DNA of 64,000 nucleotides from Flavobacteriales bacterium. Lineage in GTDB: Bacteria > Bacteroidota > Bacteroidia > Flavobacteriales_F > PHOS-HE28. The position numbers and the translations under genes are program-made. Shown here one piece after another: positions 18,109 through 28,100 of this stretch (positions within the stretch are counted from its first letter, which is position 1; the number at the start of each line of letters is the position of its first letter). Location of the stretch: positions 558,001 through 622,000 of the forward strand of contig JADJWA010000001.1 of the NCBI GenBank assembly GCA_016716605.1, read 5' to 3'. The notes below the pieces were generated by a model, which searched no databases, was not told the origin of the DNA, and was given only the letters and a program-made list of their open reading frames with translations.

Positions 18109-19050
18109 TCAGGCCGTTACGCTACTCATCCTGTCCAGCACGTCCATCACCTCCTTCACGGCTTTCGCCGAGGCCTGGCAGAGCTCCATCTCCTCCTGGT
18201 TCAGCTTCAGTTCGATGATGCGCTCCACGCCATTGCGGCCCAGGATCACGGGAGCGCCCATGTAGATATCCTTGAGGCCGTATTCGCCCTGCAGCCACAC
18301 GCAGCATGGGAATACGCGCTTCTGGTCGCGTACGATGGCCTCAACCATCTGCGCCGCGGCGGTGCCGGGAGCGTACCAGGCGGAAGTGCCCAACAGGTTC
18401 ACGATCTCACCGCCGCCCTTCTTGGTGCGCTCAACGATCGCATCGAGCTTGTCCTTGGCGATGAGCTCGGTGACCGGGATTCCACCGACGGTGGTGTAGC
18501 GAGGAAGGGGCACCATGGTATCACCGTGCCCGCCCATGAGCACCGCCTGGATATCCTTGGGACTCACATTGAGCTCCGTAGCGAGAAAGGCCCGGTAGCG
18601 AGCCGTATCGAGGATGCCTGCCATCCCGAAGACCTTGGTGCTTGGCAGCTTGCTGTTCACATAGGCGCAATAGGTCATCACGTCGAGCGGGTTGCTCACC
18701 ACGATAATTACGGCGCCTGGCGAATGCTTCACCACGTTCTCGGTCACGCTCTTCACGATGGCAGCATTGGTCGCGATGAGGTCGTCCCGGCTCATACCCG
18801 GCTTGCGGGGCAAGCCACTGGTAATCACCACCACATCGCTCCCTGCGGTCTTGGTGTAATCGTTCGTGCTGCCCACCACCCGCGAGTCAAACAGATTGAT
18901 CGGTGCGGTCTGCCAGATATCCAAGGACTTCCCTTCGGCGAAACCTTCCTTGATATCGAGCAGCACCACCTCATTGGCGAGCTCCCAGCGTGCTACGGCA
19001 TCGGCGCAAGTGGCGCCCACATTGCCAGCTCCAACAACAGTGACTTTCAT
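18109..19050 (-). CDS. mdh: Malate dehydrogenase
   Basis: This enzyme oxidises malate to oxaloacetate with NAD+ in the TCA cycle. The 313-residue protein starts with the Rossmann motif VTVVGAGNVGATCAD. It has VVVITSGLPRKPGMSRDDL (substrate-binding Arg residues), VVSNPLDVMTY, and the catalytic-His block VLMGGHGDTMVPLPRY. This is the LDH-like, homotetrameric MDH type common in Bacteroidota. The longer frame to 19368 has no family similarity upstream; ATG 19050 starts exactly at the Rossmann strand. A -7 element lies at 19115-19108. Confidence 0.97.
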   Translation of the reverse strand: MKVTVVGAGNVGATCADAVARWELANEVVLLDIKEGFAEGKSLDIWQTAPINLFDSRVVGSTNDYTKTAGSDVVVITSGLPRKPGMSRDDLIATNAAIVKSVTENVVKHSPGAVIIVVSNPLDVMTYCAYVNSKLPSTKVFGMAGILDTARYRAFLATELNVSPKDIQAVLMGGHGDTMVPLPRYTTVGGIPVTELIAKDKLDAIVERTKKGGGEIVNLLGTSAWYAPGTAAAQMVEAIVRDQKRVFPCCVWLQGEYGLKDIYMGAPVILGRNGVERIIELKLNQEEMELCQASAKAVKEVMDVLDRMSSVTA

Positions 19051-19107
19051 CCTGAACGTGCGGGGGTTAGGTGTTAATTCGAGCGGCTCCTTGCCGCTGC
19101 ATCGGCG

Positions 19108-19115
19108 CGAATGTA
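19108..19115 (-). promoter_or_regulatory. Bacteroidota -7 promoter element of mdh
   Basis: TACATTCG on the minus strand, about 58 bases before the ATG at 19050. It confirms that the longer open frame is not used. Confidence 0.4.
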
Positions 19116-19273
19116 GGCGATGGGCCCGGCAGCGTCGGGCGACTTTCATCAACTCCTGTTCATGGCTTTGTTCACGGCAAGGACGATCCGTCAGGCATCC
19201 ATGGGACACTAGCCCCGTCTTCAGCCCGATGCCTACCTTGTCCGCACCAAGCCAGGTCCATAAGGCACCGTTC

Positions 19274-19903
19274 ATGTCAGCGGAGCGGATTCCACAACGG
19301 CTCACCCTTTCGTGGGTGAACACCGAAAGCCAGCAGGCGGCCCATGCCGAACTGGTTGAGGGCTGCATGGCCAGTGACCGGCGCGCCCAACAGCGGGTCT
19401 ATGAGCTCTTCTATGGGAAGATGATGGCGGTTTGCATGCGCTACACCAAGAACACCGATCAGGCCAAGGACATCCTCCAAGACGGGTTCATCAAGGTGTT
19501 CCGCAACATGGAATCCTTCAACCGGGCCGGGTCGTTCGAGGGCTGGATCCGGCGCATCATCGTGAACACGGCCATCGACCACTTCCGACGCAGCAAGCAC
19601 AGTTACCTGTTGCTCGGCGAGGAGCGAAGCATCGAGGATTTCAAGGACCAGGACGAGGAAGATACGCTGGCGGATGATGCTGGGGACGACCTCCCGGACC
19701 TCAAACCGGCTGATGTGATCAACGCCATGCAGAAACTGACCCCGGCCTACCGGACGGTATTCAACCTCTATGTGTTCGAGGAAATGACCCACAAGGAGAT
19801 CGCCGATGCCCTGGGGATCAACGTGGGCACCAGCAAGAGCAACCTGGCCAAAGCGAAGAACAACCTGAAGAAACTGCTGCGGCAGGAGAACAAGATCAAC
19901 TGA
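19274..19903 (+). CDS. ECF-type RNA polymerase sigma factor
   Basis: This 209-residue protein directs RNA polymerase to specific promoters. Sigma region 2 is at about 43-110 (AQQRVYELFYGKMMAVCMRY, QAKDILQDGFIKVFRN, WIRRIIVNTAIDHFRR), then an acidic linker (EDFKDQDEEDTLADDAGDD), and region 4 with helix-turn-helix at about 150-205 (MTHKEIADALGINVGTSKSNL). No extra domains are present, so it is the minimal ECF type. Several upstream in-frame ATGs exist; 19274 is chosen because TACCTTGT at 19234-19241 could be the -7 element. It is followed three bases later by a membrane PKD protein with an anti-sigma-like N-terminus, implying a regulatory pair. Confidence 0.92.
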   Translation: MSAERIPQRLTLSWVNTESQQAAHAELVEGCMASDRRAQQRVYELFYGKMMAVCMRYTKNTDQAKDILQDGFIKVFRNMESFNRAGSFEGWIRRIIVNTAIDHFRRSKHSYLLLGEERSIEDFKDQDEEDTLADDAGDDLPDLKPADVINAMQKLTPAYRTVFNLYVFEEMTHKEIADALGINVGTSKSNLAKAKNNLKKLLRQENKIN

Positions 19904-19906
19904 GCG

Positions 19907-21199
19907 ATGGAGATGAAGAATAAACCTGACGCCTTCGAGCAGGCCCTGCGCGATTCGCTGGAGCACTTCGAAGTGCCTTACAACTCGGCCGATTGGGCAC
20001 AGCTCGAGAAGGGCCTCAGCCGGAACGACCTCAAGCAGGGCCGGTGGTCCTTGGGGCTCTTGGCTCTGCTGCTCGGCGGGGCCGTGGCGCTTTCCACCAC
20101 CGTTTACCTGTTATCGGCCTCTGGTGATGCCGGCATTGCCGACCAAGCCGTTGCAGTGAACGCAGAAAGCCCCGCGACTGAAGCCCCGGTGCCGACCGCA
20201 GGCCTTCAGGCCGACCATAGCTTCGTGGACCTCCAATCTGCAGAGCCCGTTGTGCAAGCCGCGCATGCCAGTCCTGCCGTAATCAAGAGCGCCTCGAAAG
20301 ACCCCATCACCACGGGCACCGCTACACTCGGATCACCGGCGGCGCCGAAAGCCGAAAGCAACCCAACCGATGATGCGCGTAACGCGGCAGCCAGTCCGGT
20401 TCCGTCCGCAACCGGCGACATCATGATCAAACCGAGCATCACCCAGGGCTGCCCGGGAACCTCCGTGGAGTTCGAACTCAACAACATGGCCTCGGCCGAT
20501 ACCCGCATGCTGTGGAACTTCGGCGATGGCAGCTTCAGCACCGACCCTTCGCCACGGCATGCCTACAATAAAGCCGGGCGCTACGAGGTAACGCTCTCCA
20601 TGAGCTCAGCCACGGGCGGTACCATCTTCAACAAACCGGTTTCTGATGTGATCGTGATCCACGAGCGCCCAGAAGCGGCTTTCAACACCATGCACCAGGA
20701 ATACTTGGACCGGGTGCCTTCTGTGCATTTCGAAAACAAGAGCCTCAAGGGCAGCAGCTACTTCTGGGACTTCGGCGATGGCAATACCAGTACGCTCCAG
20801 GTGCCTACCCACGTATACAAGAACAAGGGCGATTACACGGTGAGCCTGGTGGTGACCAATGCAATCGGATGCTCGGACCGCACGGAGCGCATCGTACACA
20901 TCAAAGAGGATTACAACCTGCTGGCGGCACCGGCGTTCTCACCGAACGGCGACGGCGTCGAGGAGCATTTCATCCCGGATGCGCTGAAGACCCTTGGCCG
21001 CCGGTTCCGGATGACCGTGCATGACCCAAGGACCGGTGCGCTGATTTTCGAGACCTCAGATGTGAAGCGCCCGTGGAATGGCCGTGTCAATGGCGTGGGC
21101 GCACCCTGCCCCACCGGCGATTACGTGTGGATGGTGGAGATGAAGGATGGTGCAGCCCTGGGCGGAACCTACAACGGCACTGTCAGCCTGCTGCGCTAG
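19907..21199 (+). CDS. Membrane-anchored PKD protein with anti-sigma-like N-terminus and T9SS type B-like C-terminus
   Basis: This 430-residue protein begins with a short cytoplasmic part (FEQALRDSLEHFEVP...W..LEKGL) resembling the N-terminal motif seen on proteins encoded next to Bacteroidota ECF sigma factors. It has no cleavable signal; one membrane helix at about 48-70 (LGLLALLLGGAVALSTTVYL) follows. The outer part has a Thr/Ala/Pro linker, two PKD domains (MLWNFGDGSFSTDPSPRHAY, about 165-250; YFWDFGDGNTSTLQVPTHVY, about 255-335) and a gliding-motility-type C-terminal domain (AFSPNGDGVEEHF ... FETSDVKRPWNGR). The start lies three bases after the sigma stop, so the genes are co-transcribed. 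I infer a membrane sensor or anti-sigma factor; a structural PKD protein is the alternative. Confidence 0.75.
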   Translation: MEMKNKPDAFEQALRDSLEHFEVPYNSADWAQLEKGLSRNDLKQGRWSLGLLALLLGGAVALSTTVYLLSASGDAGIADQAVAVNAESPATEAPVPTAGLQADHSFVDLQSAEPVVQAAHASPAVIKSASKDPITTGTATLGSPAAPKAESNPTDDARNAAASPVPSATGDIMIKPSITQGCPGTSVEFELNNMASADTRMLWNFGDGSFSTDPSPRHAYNKAGRYEVTLSMSSATGGTIFNKPVSDVIVIHERPEAAFNTMHQEYLDRVPSVHFENKSLKGSSYFWDFGDGNTSTLQVPTHVYKNKGDYTVSLVVTNAIGCSDRTERIVHIKEDYNLLAAPAFSPNGDGVEEHFIPDALKTLGRRFRMTVHDPRTGALIFETSDVKRPWNGRVNGVGAPCPTGDYVWMVEMKDGAALGGTYNGTVSLLR

Positions 21200-21221
21200 G
21201 GTTCATATCTCTGTGAGCTCC

Positions 21222-21255
21222 TAGGCCCCGGCCCGCAAGGCCGGGGCCTATTTTT
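21222..21255 (+). terminator. Intrinsic terminator of the sigma/PKD operon
   Basis: TAGGCCCCGGCC (21222-21233) pairs perfectly with GGCCGGGGCCTA (21239-21250) around the loop CGCAA, followed by TTTTT (21251-21255). Confidence 0.9.
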
Positions 21256-21338
21256 GGGGCCGGGCAACCTCGGCACCGCGCTCTGAATCAATCATCGGGG
21301 CCGTTGGGGCCCCATCGGTAACGCACGTCACATACCGC

Positions 21339-24300
21339 ATGCAGCTACGATTCCTACACCTCATCCTTCCGCTGGCGATCATATTCATCGCCAATCCAGC
21401 CGCTGGCCAGCAATTCAGCATCACAGCAGGCAGCGTCACCACTTGCACAGGTGTGCTCGAGGACAGCGGCGGCCCGGCGGCCTCATACGGCACCAACGAG
21501 AACTTCACCGTGGTAATCTGCCCGGATCAACCCGGTGACGGCATTTCTTTGACTTGGGCCGTGTTCAACTTGGATCAGAGCGGGGCCAACAATACCTGGG
21601 ATGCGATCAGCATCTGGGATGGCGACAATACCGGAGCCACCTTCTTGGGGAATTACTCGGGTGGCGCCCTGCTAGGCCTGGTCGTTTCCGCCACCACCTT
21701 CAATCCAACCGGCTGCCTGACGGTGCGGTTCACCTCGAATGGAACCGGCGTGGGCGATTTCGCAGCGAGCATCACTTGTTTCACGCCGTGCGACCGCCCG
21801 GAAGCGGTGGCCACCATGAGCGAACCGGGGCCTGCACTGGTGTGTCAGGGCGAGGTCATCGACTTCGACGGTACTGCCTCCACTGCTGCTCCCGGATTCA
21901 ACATCGTCAGCTACACCTGGGTCTTCGATGACGGGACCACCGCTACCGGCCCTACGGCGAGCCATTCCTACACCGTACCGGGCGAGTACATCGTGCAACT
22001 CAATCTGATTGATGATAACGATTGCGTGAACAGCAACGTGGTTGACCTTCAGATCCTCGTGAGCACCACTCCGAGCTTCCAAGGGACCATGGAAAGCCTT
22101 GAGACCTGTTTGGGCGCCACGGTTGACTTGAGCGCCGTGGCCACGCCCGTGACCTGGACCGGCATACCCGAAGCCAACTTCGGCGATGGGGTTTACCTGC
22201 CCGATGATGTGGGCACGCCGTTCACAAGTGAGATCAACTTCACCCAGTTCGATCCCGGGCAGCTGCTCACCAACGCGAATGACCTGCAGAGCATCTGCGT
22301 GAGCATGGAGCACAGCTTCACGGGTGACTTGGTGCTCTCAGTGACCTGTCCCAATGGACAGGTCATCATCATGCACCAGCAAGGGGGTGGCGGCACCTAC
22401 ATCGGCGGAGCAAATGATGGCGACAGCAATGCGAACCCAGTGCCCGGAACCTGCTGGGAATATTGCTGGAGCCCAACCGCCACCTTGGGCACGTTCGCAC
22501 AGTGCGCTGCGTTCGGAGCCACACCCAACGTAATGAACGGTGGCACCCCTCCGAACAACGCGCTGATCCCAGGCACCTATTCCACGGTGCAACCCTGGTC
22601 CAACTTGCAGAATTGCCCGTTGAACGGCACTTGGACATTCACGTCGCTCGATCTCTGGGGAGCTGATAATGGCTTCCTGTGCAGCTGGGAGTTGAATTTC
22701 AATCCGGCGATTATCCCAGCCGTGACCCAATTCACACCGGTGCTTGGCACTTCAACCTTGGATTCGGCCTACTGGAGCGGCCCTTTCATCGCGCTCAACC
22801 CGAACGACCCGATGACGGCCTCTGCGGAGCCGACCGGAGCTGGGGTATTCAATTACACCTTCACCGTGATCGACAACTTCGGGTGCACCTACGATACCAC
22901 GGTTGCAGTGACCGTGGCGCCGCAGATGGAGATCGATGCGGGACCGGACATCATCCTGTGCAATGACCCTGAGCCCATGGCAGGCGCAGTGGTGGCCAAC
23001 GGCCCACCTACGAATTGCGTGTGGCTGCTGCAATTGAACGAGACCTTCGGTGATACCTGGAACGGCGGCGCGACCTTGGCGGTGAACATAGACGGTGTCA
23101 CCACCAACTACGCCATCACCACCGCTGGAACCTTGCAGCAGGTCATCCCGCTCAATGTGAGCACCGGACAGACCATCACGCTTACCTACACGGCCGGCTC
23201 CATCTGGAACAACGAGAACTCCTTCCGGCTCACCAACGATGTGGGCGTCATCCTCTATCAGTCTCCGCAAGGCCCAGCCACCGGCGTGGCTTTCAGCACC
23301 GTGATCGTTTGCGGCGGCGGCACCAGCCCGATCGTTTGGGAGTGGACCCCCCCCAACGGCTTGGACGACGTGAACGATCCCACTACCAACGTATACACCA
23401 CGCAGGCCACATGGTATTACCTGAGCGCGTATCCCGTGGGATCGCCTGAATGCGCCGTTACCGACAGCGTCATGGTGGCCCCCGACCCGAGCATCGATGC
23501 TGGATTGGACAACGCCATCACGATCTGCGCGAATGAATTGGCCATTTTCATGAATGATTCGCTCTTGGGCACCCCTGACCCAGGTGGCGAGTGGACCAAC
23601 TCGGTGGGCGCTGTCGTCGATGACCAGTTCGACCCCACCTGGGAGACCTCGGACCTCTTCACCTACACGGTCACCAGCGCTGCCGGCTGCGTAGCAACCG
23701 CGCAACTCGACATCACCGTGATTCCAGCCGATGATCCGACCTGCTGCGGCATTGTCGTGATGGGGCCCGGCGGGTACTCATGCAACCTCACCAACGGCCT
23801 CTCGGTTTCACCCGGCAATACGGGCGTTGGCGTGTGGAGCGGTCCTGCTGGCGCCGTGTTCGCCGATGCGAATGCCACGCAGACCACCGTGAGCGTGCAG
23901 CCTGGCATGGGCGGCACGCATTGGTTCTACTGGATCGAGGATGATGGCGCCTTCTGCTACCTGATCGACAGCGTTCAACTCACGTTCACGGATACCATCG
24001 TGATCGACTTCACCCCAACGGATGCCATCTGCTACACCTACTGCGATGGCACGGCCGGTGCGACGGTGGCGGGCGGCAATACCGATGTGAATGGCGATTT
24101 CGCCTTCGCGTGGAGCACAGGCCAATCCGGAATCGGCGTGAATGGCGTGACCAGCCTCTGCGCCGGGACGTATTCCCTCACCGTGACCGATGACAACGGT
24201 TGCACGGGAACCAACGAATTCCTCATTGGCGAGCCGCCCCAGCTGGTGATCGACAGCATCGTGGTGCGGCCAGTGACCTGTTCGGGCTACTGCGACGGTG

Positions 24301-25007
24301 AGGTGGAGGTCTACGATCCGGAGGCCGTGCTGTACAGCTTCGACGATGGCCAGAACTGGCAGCCGGAATCCCTGCTCACGGGTGCTTGCGAGCAATACTA
24401 CCCTATCCGCATCCAGGATGCCGCCGGCTGCCTTGCCGCCGGTTTCGGCTTCGTGCAAGGGCCGCCGCCGGTGGTGGCCGATTTCGTCTGGAACCCGATC
24501 CCCGCCGATGTGGACGACCCGCGCATCTGGTTCGGCAACACCAGCACCGGGGCGCAGACCTATTGGTGGGATATCGCTGGTTTGTTGACCACCAATGACC
24601 CCGCCCCGTTCTACGAATTCAGTAACCGAGAGCCCGGCCAATATGAGGTGTGCATGGTGGCCTTCAACGAGAATCTCTGCGCCGATACCATCTGCCACAC
24701 GGTGGTCATCGACGATGTGCTGTTCGTTTACGTGCCCAACTCATTCTCCCCCGACGGTGACGACATCAACGAGACCTGGGGCATGAGCACGAACATCGAT
24801 GCGATCACCACATTCGAGCTGAAGGTCTTCGACCGCTGGGGCCAAGTGGTGTTCCAAACCGATGACTACAAGAACTTCTGGAACGGCGCTGCCAACAACA
24901 ATGGCAAGGTCCTGAAGACCGATGTGTACGCCTACCGGATCACGTACGAGATCAAGGATTCCGAGACCCGGAAGGAATTGATGGGGCATGTGACCCTGAT
25001 CAAATAG
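21339..25007 (+). CDS. Giant T9SS type B adhesin 1 (CUB-like, PKD, P-domain, SprB-like)
   Basis: This 1222-residue secreted protein has a signal peptide ending at ...AAGQQFS and a CUB-like domain (about 27-148) with GVLEDSGGPAASYGTNENF. A PKD domain (about 150-240) is followed by a module resembling the proprotein-convertase P-domain with VYLPDDVG, VSMEHSFTGDLVLSV and HQQGGGGTYIGGAND (about 250-455). Next come a PKD-like unit, a 'LNETFGDTWNGG' module, a SprB-type repeat with CYTYCDGTAGATVAGG (about 890-970), a PKD, and a C-terminal type B sorting domain (PNSFSPDGDDINETW ... VFDRWGQVVF). Its domain order is repeated in the next two genes. It is likely displayed on the cell surface; the ligand is not evident. 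Confidence 0.88.
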   Translation: MQLRFLHLILPLAIIFIANPAAGQQFSITAGSVTTCTGVLEDSGGPAASYGTNENFTVVICPDQPGDGISLTWAVFNLDQSGANNTWDAISIWDGDNTGATFLGNYSGGALLGLVVSATTFNPTGCLTVRFTSNGTGVGDFAASITCFTPCDRPEAVATMSEPGPALVCQGEVIDFDGTASTAAPGFNIVSYTWVFDDGTTATGPTASHSYTVPGEYIVQLNLIDDNDCVNSNVVDLQILVSTTPSFQGTMESLETCLGATVDLSAVATPVTWTGIPEANFGDGVYLPDDVGTPFTSEINFTQFDPGQLLTNANDLQSICVSMEHSFTGDLVLSVTCPNGQVIIMHQQGGGGTYIGGANDGDSNANPVPGTCWEYCWSPTATLGTFAQCAAFGATPNVMNGGTPPNNALIPGTYSTVQPWSNLQNCPLNGTWTFTSLDLWGADNGFLCSWELNFNPAIIPAVTQFTPVLGTSTLDSAYWSGPFIALNPNDPMTASAEPTGAGVFNYTFTVIDNFGCTYDTTVAVTVAPQMEIDAGPDIILCNDPEPMAGAVVANGPPTNCVWLLQLNETFGDTWNGGATLAVNIDGVTTNYAITTAGTLQQVIPLNVSTGQTITLTYTAGSIWNNENSFRLTNDVGVILYQSPQGPATGVAFSTVIVCGGGTSPIVWEWTPPNGLDDVNDPTTNVYTTQATWYYLSAYPVGSPECAVTDSVMVAPDPSIDAGLDNAITICANELAIFMNDSLLGTPDPGGEWTNSVGAVVDDQFDPTWETSDLFTYTVTSAAGCVATAQLDITVIPADDPTCCGIVVMGPGGYSCNLTNGLSVSPGNTGVGVWSGPAGAVFADANATQTTVSVQPGMGGTHWFYWIEDDGAFCYLIDSVQLTFTDTIVIDFTPTDAICYTYCDGTAGATVAGGNTDVNGDFAFAWSTGQSGIGVNGVTSLCAGTYSLTVTDDNGCTGTNEFLIGEPPQLVIDSIVVRPVTCSGYCDGEVEVYDPEAVLYSFDDGQNWQPESLLTGACEQYYPIRIQDAAGCLAAGFGFVQGPPPVVADFVWNPIPADVDDPRIWFGNTSTGAQTYWWDIAGLLTTNDPAPFYEFSNREPGQYEVCMVAFNENLCADTICHTVVIDDVLFVYVPNSFSPDGDDINETWGMSTNIDAITTFELKVFDRWGQVVFQTDDYKNFWNGAANNNGKVLKTDVYAYRITYEIKDSETRKELMGHVTLIK

Positions 25008-25028
25008 CGGAATTGACCGTTTTTTCCA

Positions 25029-25059
25029 GCGCGGCGCTCTGAAACACAGGGCGCCGCGC
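25029..25059 (+). terminator. Hairpin terminator after adhesin 1
   Basis: GCGCGGCGCTCTG (25029-25041) pairs with CAGGGCGCCGCGC (25047-25059), with one G-U pair and loop AAACA. The T run after it is weak, but it lies 22 bases after the stop. Confidence 0.65.
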
Positions 25060-25150
25060 GCATTTCGTCCCTAGGCCAGCCCTCCAAGGCGCCGCTCACG
25101 ACCGTATGCGCGTCACATGCGGGTAATTCCGATCTTGCGGATCCTTCTCA

Positions 25151-28100
25151 ATGCCCATCACCCCCTTCAAGTCGCTGCTTCAGCGTCATCTACCCGGAAT
25201 AGCCTTGGGTCTTGGCCTCATTGCGCCAGGTTATTCGTACGGCCAGCTTTATACCATAGCCGACGGAGCCATCAGTACTTGTACCGGCGGTTTGCTTGAT
25301 AGCGGTGGCCAAGGAGCTACCGGCTATGGCGACAACGAGAACTTCACAGCGACGATTTGCCCGGACACGCCTGGTCAGAGCATTCATCTGAGCTTCATCA
25401 CCTTCGACCTCAGCGCCGCTGGCGTCGGTCCTTTGGACAATCTCGCCATTTACGATGGCCCCGGCGTGGCATCACCCCTGTTGGGCATCTGGACGGAAAC
25501 AGGACTTCAAGGCGTTGTGGTATCCGCATCACCCGGCAATGCATCTGGATGCCTCACGCTGGTATTCCAATCCAATGAAGTTGGAACCGGGGTATTCGCC
25601 GCCACCATCACCTGCGTGACCCCATGCTTCCCACCTATGGCCGTGGCTACCGTCGGCGAGCCCTTGCCAGCGCTCGTCTGCCCGGATGAAGTGCTCACCT
25701 TCGACGGTTCCGGGTCCTTCGCACAGCCCGGATTCAATCTCGTGCAATATGAATGGGACCTCGGCGATGGCACTACGGCATCGACACCCGTGGTCACGCA
25801 TTCCTACGGGACACCAGGTGCTTACACCGCGCAGCTAACCGTGACCGACGACAACGGGTGCACGAATACGCAAACAGTGGACCTTCAGGTCTTCGTTGGC
25901 ACCACGCCGATCTTCGCCGGCACCACGGAGAGCCTGTCCGTTTGCCAGGGGGGCACCGTGGATCTTTTCGGTACGGCTTCGCCTGTTACATGGACCGCCT
26001 TGCCAAGCGTCGATTTCGGTGCTGGTGTTTACCTGCCGGACAACGTCGGCCAGACGTTCACGAGCCAACTCACCTATACATCGTTCCCGCCGGGCACTAC
26101 GCTCACCTCGGTGAACGACCTATGGAGCGTTTGCGTGGACATGGAGCACAGTTTCATGGGCGACCTGGTGATCAGCATCACCTGTCCGAGCGGCCAAACC
26201 ACGGTGCTGCACCAACAAGGCGGCGGCGGCACCTACATCGGTGGAGCCAACGACACGGACAACGCTGCCAATCCGATGCCCGGCACCTGTTGGAACTATT
26301 GCTGGAGCCCGACCGCCACCCTTGGAACCTTCGCGCAGAGCGCCGCCTTTGGGGCTTCACCGAACGTGATGCCCGGCGGCACCCCGGCGAATAATGCCCT
26401 CATTCCCGGCACATACAGCAGCGTGCAGCCATTGAGCAACCTGGTGGGCTGCCCATTGAATGGGACGTGGACCTTCAGCGTGTCCGACCTGTGGGCCATC
26501 GATAACGGCTTCCTCTGCTCGTGGAACATCAACTTCAACCCGGCCTTGTACCCCGACCTCATCGACTTCACTCCGGCGATCACGGATGGTGCATGGACGG
26601 GGCCTGGCGTGGTGCCCAATCCGAACGACCCATTCCAAGCGAGCATCACCCCGACCGTGCCGGGCACCTATGATTACACCTTCACCGTGACGGATGATTT
26701 CGGCTGCTCCTATGACACCACGATCACGGTAACCGTCACCAACGCTCCGGAGGTGGAAGCCATCGTTACGCTGGGATCCAGCTGCAGCGAACCTGCCACC
26801 ATCGACGCATCAATCGTGGCCTATGCCCCGCCTCCGCCCACGTGCAATTACACATTGGTGCTGAATGAATCCTTTGGCGACGGATGGAATGGCGGAGCGA
26901 ATGTGCAGGTGACCATCAATGGTGCGACCACATCCTACACGGTTGCCCCTGGCCCGAATCAGATCACGGTCTCACTCATCATCCCTGTGGGCGCGAGCAT
27001 CTCGATCTTCTATCAGGCGGGCACCATTTGGAATAATGAGAACTCGTTCGAATTGCTCGGATACGATGGCACGATCCTCTACGATTCGCCCCAAGGCCCG
27101 GCCACAGGCCAGTTGTGGGCAGGAGCGGGCAATTGCGGGCCTGGAGCGGGACCAGTGACCTGGCAATGGACGCCGGCAGCGGGCGTGGATTCCCCCAATT
27201 CGCCGAACGTGACCACGCAGATCACGCAGCCGACCACCTTAGTGGTGATCGCGCACCCATTCGGTCAGCCCTGGTGCTTCGGGAGCGACACCGTTGATGT
27301 GATTCCACCGTCGTTCCTGGAGAACGACAGCATCGTGGTGCATGTGGCATGCAACGCTGGCACGGGCAGCATTGAATTGATCACGACCGGCTTGGGTGGC
27401 CCTTGGAACTACCTGTGGGTGGATGCCTCCGGCGCCACGGTGCAGGCCACGAACGGGTCCAATGGCGACCTCCTGACCGCTGCAGCCGGCACTTACACGG
27501 CTTTCATCAGCGAAGGACCGCAAGGCAACGGCTGCCTGGACACACTGACGGCAACGATCACCGAACCGCCGCCGCTCGAATGGGCAGCCGTGCCGCAAGA
27601 CACCCTGATCTGCCTCACGGGGACAGGACTGCTGGGCGCATCGGCATTCGGCGGCACAGGCACGATCAATTACCAATGGAGCCACGGCGCCGTGGGCGCT
27701 GGCCCGCATGGCGTGAGCCCCGCGGACACCACGGAATACGCCGTGATCGCGACCGATGCCAACGGCTGCATCCTCGGCCCGGTGAGCGCCACCATCGATG
27801 TGCGCCCGGCCTTCACGCTTGATCCGCTGATCGACGATACCACCTGTTTCAACGTGCCCGTCCTCTACCGCGCAACGGGCTACAGCGGGGGCGATGGCGC
27901 CTACCAGTTCGATTGGGGCAGTGGGCCTCAGCTGCTCGATAGCCTGTGGGCCTTGCCGCCGCAGAGCACCAACATCTGCGTCACCATCAGCGATGGTTGC
28001 GAAACACCGCCCGTTACGCGCTGCGCCTGGCTCGAAGTGCTGCACGTGCCGGTGACCGAACTCAGCGCCGATACCACTTTCGGTTGCGTGCCCTTCACGG